A stretch of 64,000 bases of DNA from contig NPFB01000121.1 in assembly GCA_014084085.1 (NCBI GenBank), positions 91,552 through 155,551 on the forward strand, read 5' to 3'. Below are positions 61,463-64,000 of the stretch, piece by piece. This DNA is from Hondaea fermentalgiana (Eukaryota; Sar; Bigyra; Thraustochytrida; Thraustochytriidae). Numbering within the stretch: position 1 is the stretch's first letter; every line of letters begins with the position of its first letter. The notes beneath the pieces were generated by a model. That model searched no databases. It was not told the DNA's origin and was given only the letters and a program-made list of their open reading frames with translations. The position numbers and the translations under genes were made by a program.

Positions 61463-64000
61463 TCACCTTCGCGTCTGTGATGGGTGACCAAAGTTTCTTC
61501 TGTGCGTTTGGTGGCCATCACTTCGGTCGTGATCACCATTGATCGCGCCTGCAATTGACAAGGCCGCGCGAAGCTGACCAAAGTCCATGGGGATATCTGC
61601 AATCTCGTGCACACGCTGCCGCATGTCGATGGCGGGTTTCTCCGTCTCTTGGACACCTCCGCGCAATCGTAGCCTTCGGCGCGCCGTGCGTGGCGACTGC
61701 ACGCGAGACGCAATTGAAGAAGGCACAGATGCAGGAGCTCGTGGCACATGCGACTTTTGAAGCTTTCCGAGCATGGCAACGGCTCGGCGCTCTGCGTCAG
61801 CAGCATTCAAAGGTGGTCCCCGAAAGCTATCACTCTTGTTGCTTCTTTTACTTTGCGTACTGGCTGTACTCTTCCGGCTCTTATTGGAGAAGTCACTCTT
61901 CCTCGAGCCGCTCTGATAGCTCAAAGAGTCATCTCCTTCACCGCGTTGGCCCTCGGCGGCGTCGTCAGACTCGGCACGCGCAGCGCATTGGGTCGCCTCT
62001 TGCGACTCCAAGTGCTCAATGAGCTCCAAACGCTGATAATAGAGGGAGATCGACCGCGGCGGACGAAGACCAGCGATTGTCTTTGTAGCAAAACCAAGTC
62101 GATGATTTTGCAACTTGGTGTCCACAGCAAGCCACTCGCGCTTCTCCCGTAAGCACCGAATAAACAAGACCTTGAATGGCTCTGCTTGCGAATCGTCTAC
62201 ATCCTGATAAATGCGCCCAATGCGCTCCGTGTAGTCTTCTTCGCGGATCCATGTCCCCGACTCGTTGCCCTTAAGAAACTCCAACATCGGAATTGCAATT
62301 TCTTGGCAGCCGGTCGCCTCCAAGCCGTCGTATCCCTTGATCTCATTGGTGATCTCATCGTGTCGCGTAATTGTGACGAGACCAACCACGGTCTTGGGAT
62401 GAACTTGCACAACCCGCCCGCTTGGATCCGTAAAGGTGCGACAGACTTCCACAGACTTAATCATGTCGATGTCAAGTTTGACCCATACCTCCCCTGCTCC
62501 CGGAACTTTACGAAACGTCGCCTTCTCCTGCAAGCTTGCCACTGCGTTAAAGTGTTGTTCCTGGACGGCTGGCCGCAAATGAGCCTCTCGGCCGCGTACG
62601 ATGTCCTTCACGCAAAGAAGGTTGCTCTTTCTACGTGCGCGACGTCCGGCCTCCGTTTCGAAAAACCCAGTGTCCGTCGACCACTGCTCCATTTGCCCGA
62701 ACTGACCAACCAATTGGCCCGTGAGCGTCCACATCTTCACATACCCCTCTCCGCAGCCAGTAAGCACAAAGCTTTCTGCCAGACGTGCATGACTCACATG
62801 GTCGAGCGAGCGTATTCCCTGCTGGTGAGCTTGCCAGCATGCACAAGGCAGGAATAAGCTGTTGAGATCCACGTCCTCTCTCGCTTGGCGTGTATCTCCG
62901 CCACGATTCCCACCATCTCCTGACTGATTCGTAGGCCGGCTTGCGAGTTCCCAAACATGTACTCGACCACGCTCATCTCCTGCAAGTAAGATGTCGTTTG
63001 AAGCATCTTTGCAAAACGAGACCACGGACGCTGTTGCAAGCCTTGGCTGCGAGCGGCGGAAGTGCGCGAAAATGTCCAATCTCGAAAGCTGGCTCGAGAA
63101 CACGTCGAGGACAAGAATGTTGCCGTCACTTTCGGCGATCAATAGCATGTTGAGACGCTGGATGAATTGCATCGATTCAACGCCTGGCGCTCCGTGTTCG
63201 CGAAAGCGCCGGGTAACCTTGCCCGAACTTAAACACCAAAAGATAACCTGTCCATCGTGCCCGCCCGTGGCCACCGTATCAGGCGGCAGATAGACGACTG
63301 CAGTGATGTCGTCGCGATGACCCTTGTCAAGATCCTCGTCCTTTTCTGGCATGCGCACGCAATAGCCCTGCTCGTTTCCATCGCTCGCTCCCATGCCGTC
63401 CATCCATACGTAGACACGCCGGTCCCACCCGGCGCTAACGATGTACTTGTTTCGGATCGTCGGATGTCCGGGGATCCGAGGCAGCACGTTGACGACGTAG
63501 ACAATCTGAGTCACCTCGGCATGCGGAGTCGATTGGTGGTGCCCGAGAGTTTCTTCCATATCGTCGTCGTCGGCCTCGCCTTCGCTGCCTTCGGGAACTT
63601 TGAGCAGCGTCTTTAGCAAGCAGCCATTGCTAAAGTTCCAAATGCGTAGATTTTGGCCATCGTGGGAGCCTGTAATGACGCGTCTGCCCCCGTCATCAAA
63701 GCAAAGCGCTGTGACACCATCGTCGCTGCCGCCGCCAGCCTGCAAGAGAAGGTTTGCGTCATCGCCCTCCTGCATCGAGAGTGAGATTTCTTTGGCAGCT
63801 TCGAGCGCATCAACGGGCTCGTTGGCTGCATTTTCGTCACCGTCAAACCCACTATTCTCTGTGCTAAGACCGGCCGCAGCAGCGGTAAGTGTGGAGTTGC
63901 CCGCTGCTGCCGCAGCAAAACGGCTTGCGCCCTGATCGAGAGAATCGTCCGGACGCTTTGTGCGGAGCTGGAAGCGTGAATTCACCTCACCAGTTTCCAC
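61463..64000 (-). CDS. WD40-repeat protein, WDR49/WDR64-like (5' end beyond window)
   Basis: Minus-strand frame open from the right edge for 845 codons to a stop at 61463-61465; the true start lies outside. Multiple WD40 units are clear: GVTALCFDDGGRRVITGSHD, KYIVSAGWDRRVYVWMD, DDITAVVYLPPDTVATGGHD, RLNMLLIAESDGNILVLDVF, DILLAGDERGRVHVWEL, and FVLTGCGEGYVKMWTLTGQL with GQFGQMEQW. The last block and its spacing resemble WDR49/WDR64-type proteins, some of which are cilium-associated. After the propellers comes a segment with EVWVKLDIDMIKSVEV and later EPFKVLFIRCLREKREWLAVD, then a Ser/Lys/Arg-rich tail. The gene end lies only 120 bp from the convergent glucosyltransferase gene. WD40 content is certain; the subfamily is a judgement. 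Confidence 0.85.
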   Translation of the reverse strand: METGEVNSRFQLRTKRPDDSLDQGASRFAAAAAGNSTLTAAAAGLSTENSGFDGDENAANEPVDALEAAKEISLSMQEGDDANLLLQAGGGSDDGVTALCFDDGGRRVITGSHDGQNLRIWNFSNGCLLKTLLKVPEGSEGEADDDDMEETLGHHQSTPHAEVTQIVYVVNVLPRIPGHPTIRNKYIVSAGWDRRVYVWMDGMGASDGNEQGYCVRMPEKDEDLDKGHRDDITAVVYLPPDTVATGGHDGQVIFWCLSSGKVTRRFREHGAPGVESMQFIQRLNMLLIAESDGNILVLDVFSSQLSRLDIFAHFRRSQPRLATASVVSFCKDASNDILLAGDERGRVHVWELASRPTNQSGDGGNRGGDTRQAREDVDLNSLFLPCACWQAHQQGIRSLDHVSHARLAESFVLTGCGEGYVKMWTLTGQLVGQFGQMEQWSTDTGFFETEAGRRARRKSNLLCVKDIVRGREAHLRPAVQEQHFNAVASLQEKATFRKVPGAGEVWVKLDIDMIKSVEVCRTFTDPSGRVVQVHPKTVVGLVTITRHDEITNEIKGYDGLEATGCQEIAIPMLEFLKGNESGTWIREEDYTERIGRIYQDVDDSQAEPFKVLFIRCLREKREWLAVDTKLQNHRLGFATKTIAGLRPPRSISLYYQRLELIEHLESQEATQCAARAESDDAAEGQRGEGDDSLSYQSGSRKSDFSNKSRKSTASTQSKRSNKSDSFRGPPLNAADAERRAVAMLGKLQKSHVPRAPASVPSSIASRVQSPRTARRRLRLRGGVQETEKPAIDMRQRVHEIADIPMDFGQLRAALSIAGAINGDHDRSDGHQTHRRNFGHPSQTRR

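Overview
This window is nuclear DNA from a eukaryote. It holds about 20 protein genes, most of them one long uninterrupted GC-rich reading frame. A few have short introns (63 to 204 nt) with GTA-type donors, usually GTAAGT. The gene set includes two motile-cilium genes (IFT144/WDR19 and a radial-spoke RSPH10B-like MORN protein), a plant-SOS1-like Na+/H+ antiporter carrying a cyclic-nucleotide-binding-like domain, and a HIS4-style HisI-HisE fusion. Intron-poor genes, GC richness and a flagellated stage fit a thraustochytrid (Labyrinthulomycetes, Stramenopiles) best. That placement is inferred from overall style, not from a marker gene.

Layout. 1-10 kb: an unidentified partial gene (-), TTC27 (-), a class I histone deacetylase (+, two exons) and the APC/C activator CDC20 (+). 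10-21 kb: a 2.6 kb non-coding stretch, an RCC1-repeat protein with a mitochondrial-type N-terminus (-), a DBP5/DDX19 mRNA-export helicase (+), a protein with a SHI-like zinc cluster (+) and HisI-HisE (+). 21-30 kb: IFT144 (-) and RSPH10B-like (+) head to head over 658 bp, then a small VOC/glyoxalase-fold gene (-). 29.7-30.2 kb: a 24-bp inverted repeat flanking an assembly gap. 30-40 kb: the SOS1-like antiporter (+), a PAP2 family membrane protein with PSGD in place of PSGH (-), an ETFB lysine methyltransferase (+), a three-exon small membrane protein (-) and an unidentified 795-aa protein (-).

40.3-53.3 kb: about 12.9 kb with no gene I can support. It is full of tetranucleotide, trinucleotide and homopolymer tracts, includes a second assembly gap inside a poly-C run, and lies between two divergently transcribed genes. 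53-64 kb: a homopeptide-rich SANT/Myb-like putative transcription regulator (+), an unidentified coiled-coil protein whose frame seems broken near its end (-), a UGT80-type sterol glucosyltransferase with a disrupted 5' frame (+) and a WD40 protein of the WDR49/WDR64 type (-) running off the right edge.

The genes are mostly housekeeping: chromatin, cell cycle, mRNA export, histidine synthesis, cilia, ion transport, mitochondrial protein methylation and sterol/lipid metabolism. Only the two ciliary genes look functionally linked by position. I saw no rRNA, tRNA, CRISPR array, virus or intact transposase gene. I found no clear new multi-gene system. The best leads are the gene-free repeat block, the SHI-like zinc cluster outside plants, the antiporter with a split nucleotide-binding domain, the inverted-repeat element at the first gap, and two genes whose frames need checking.
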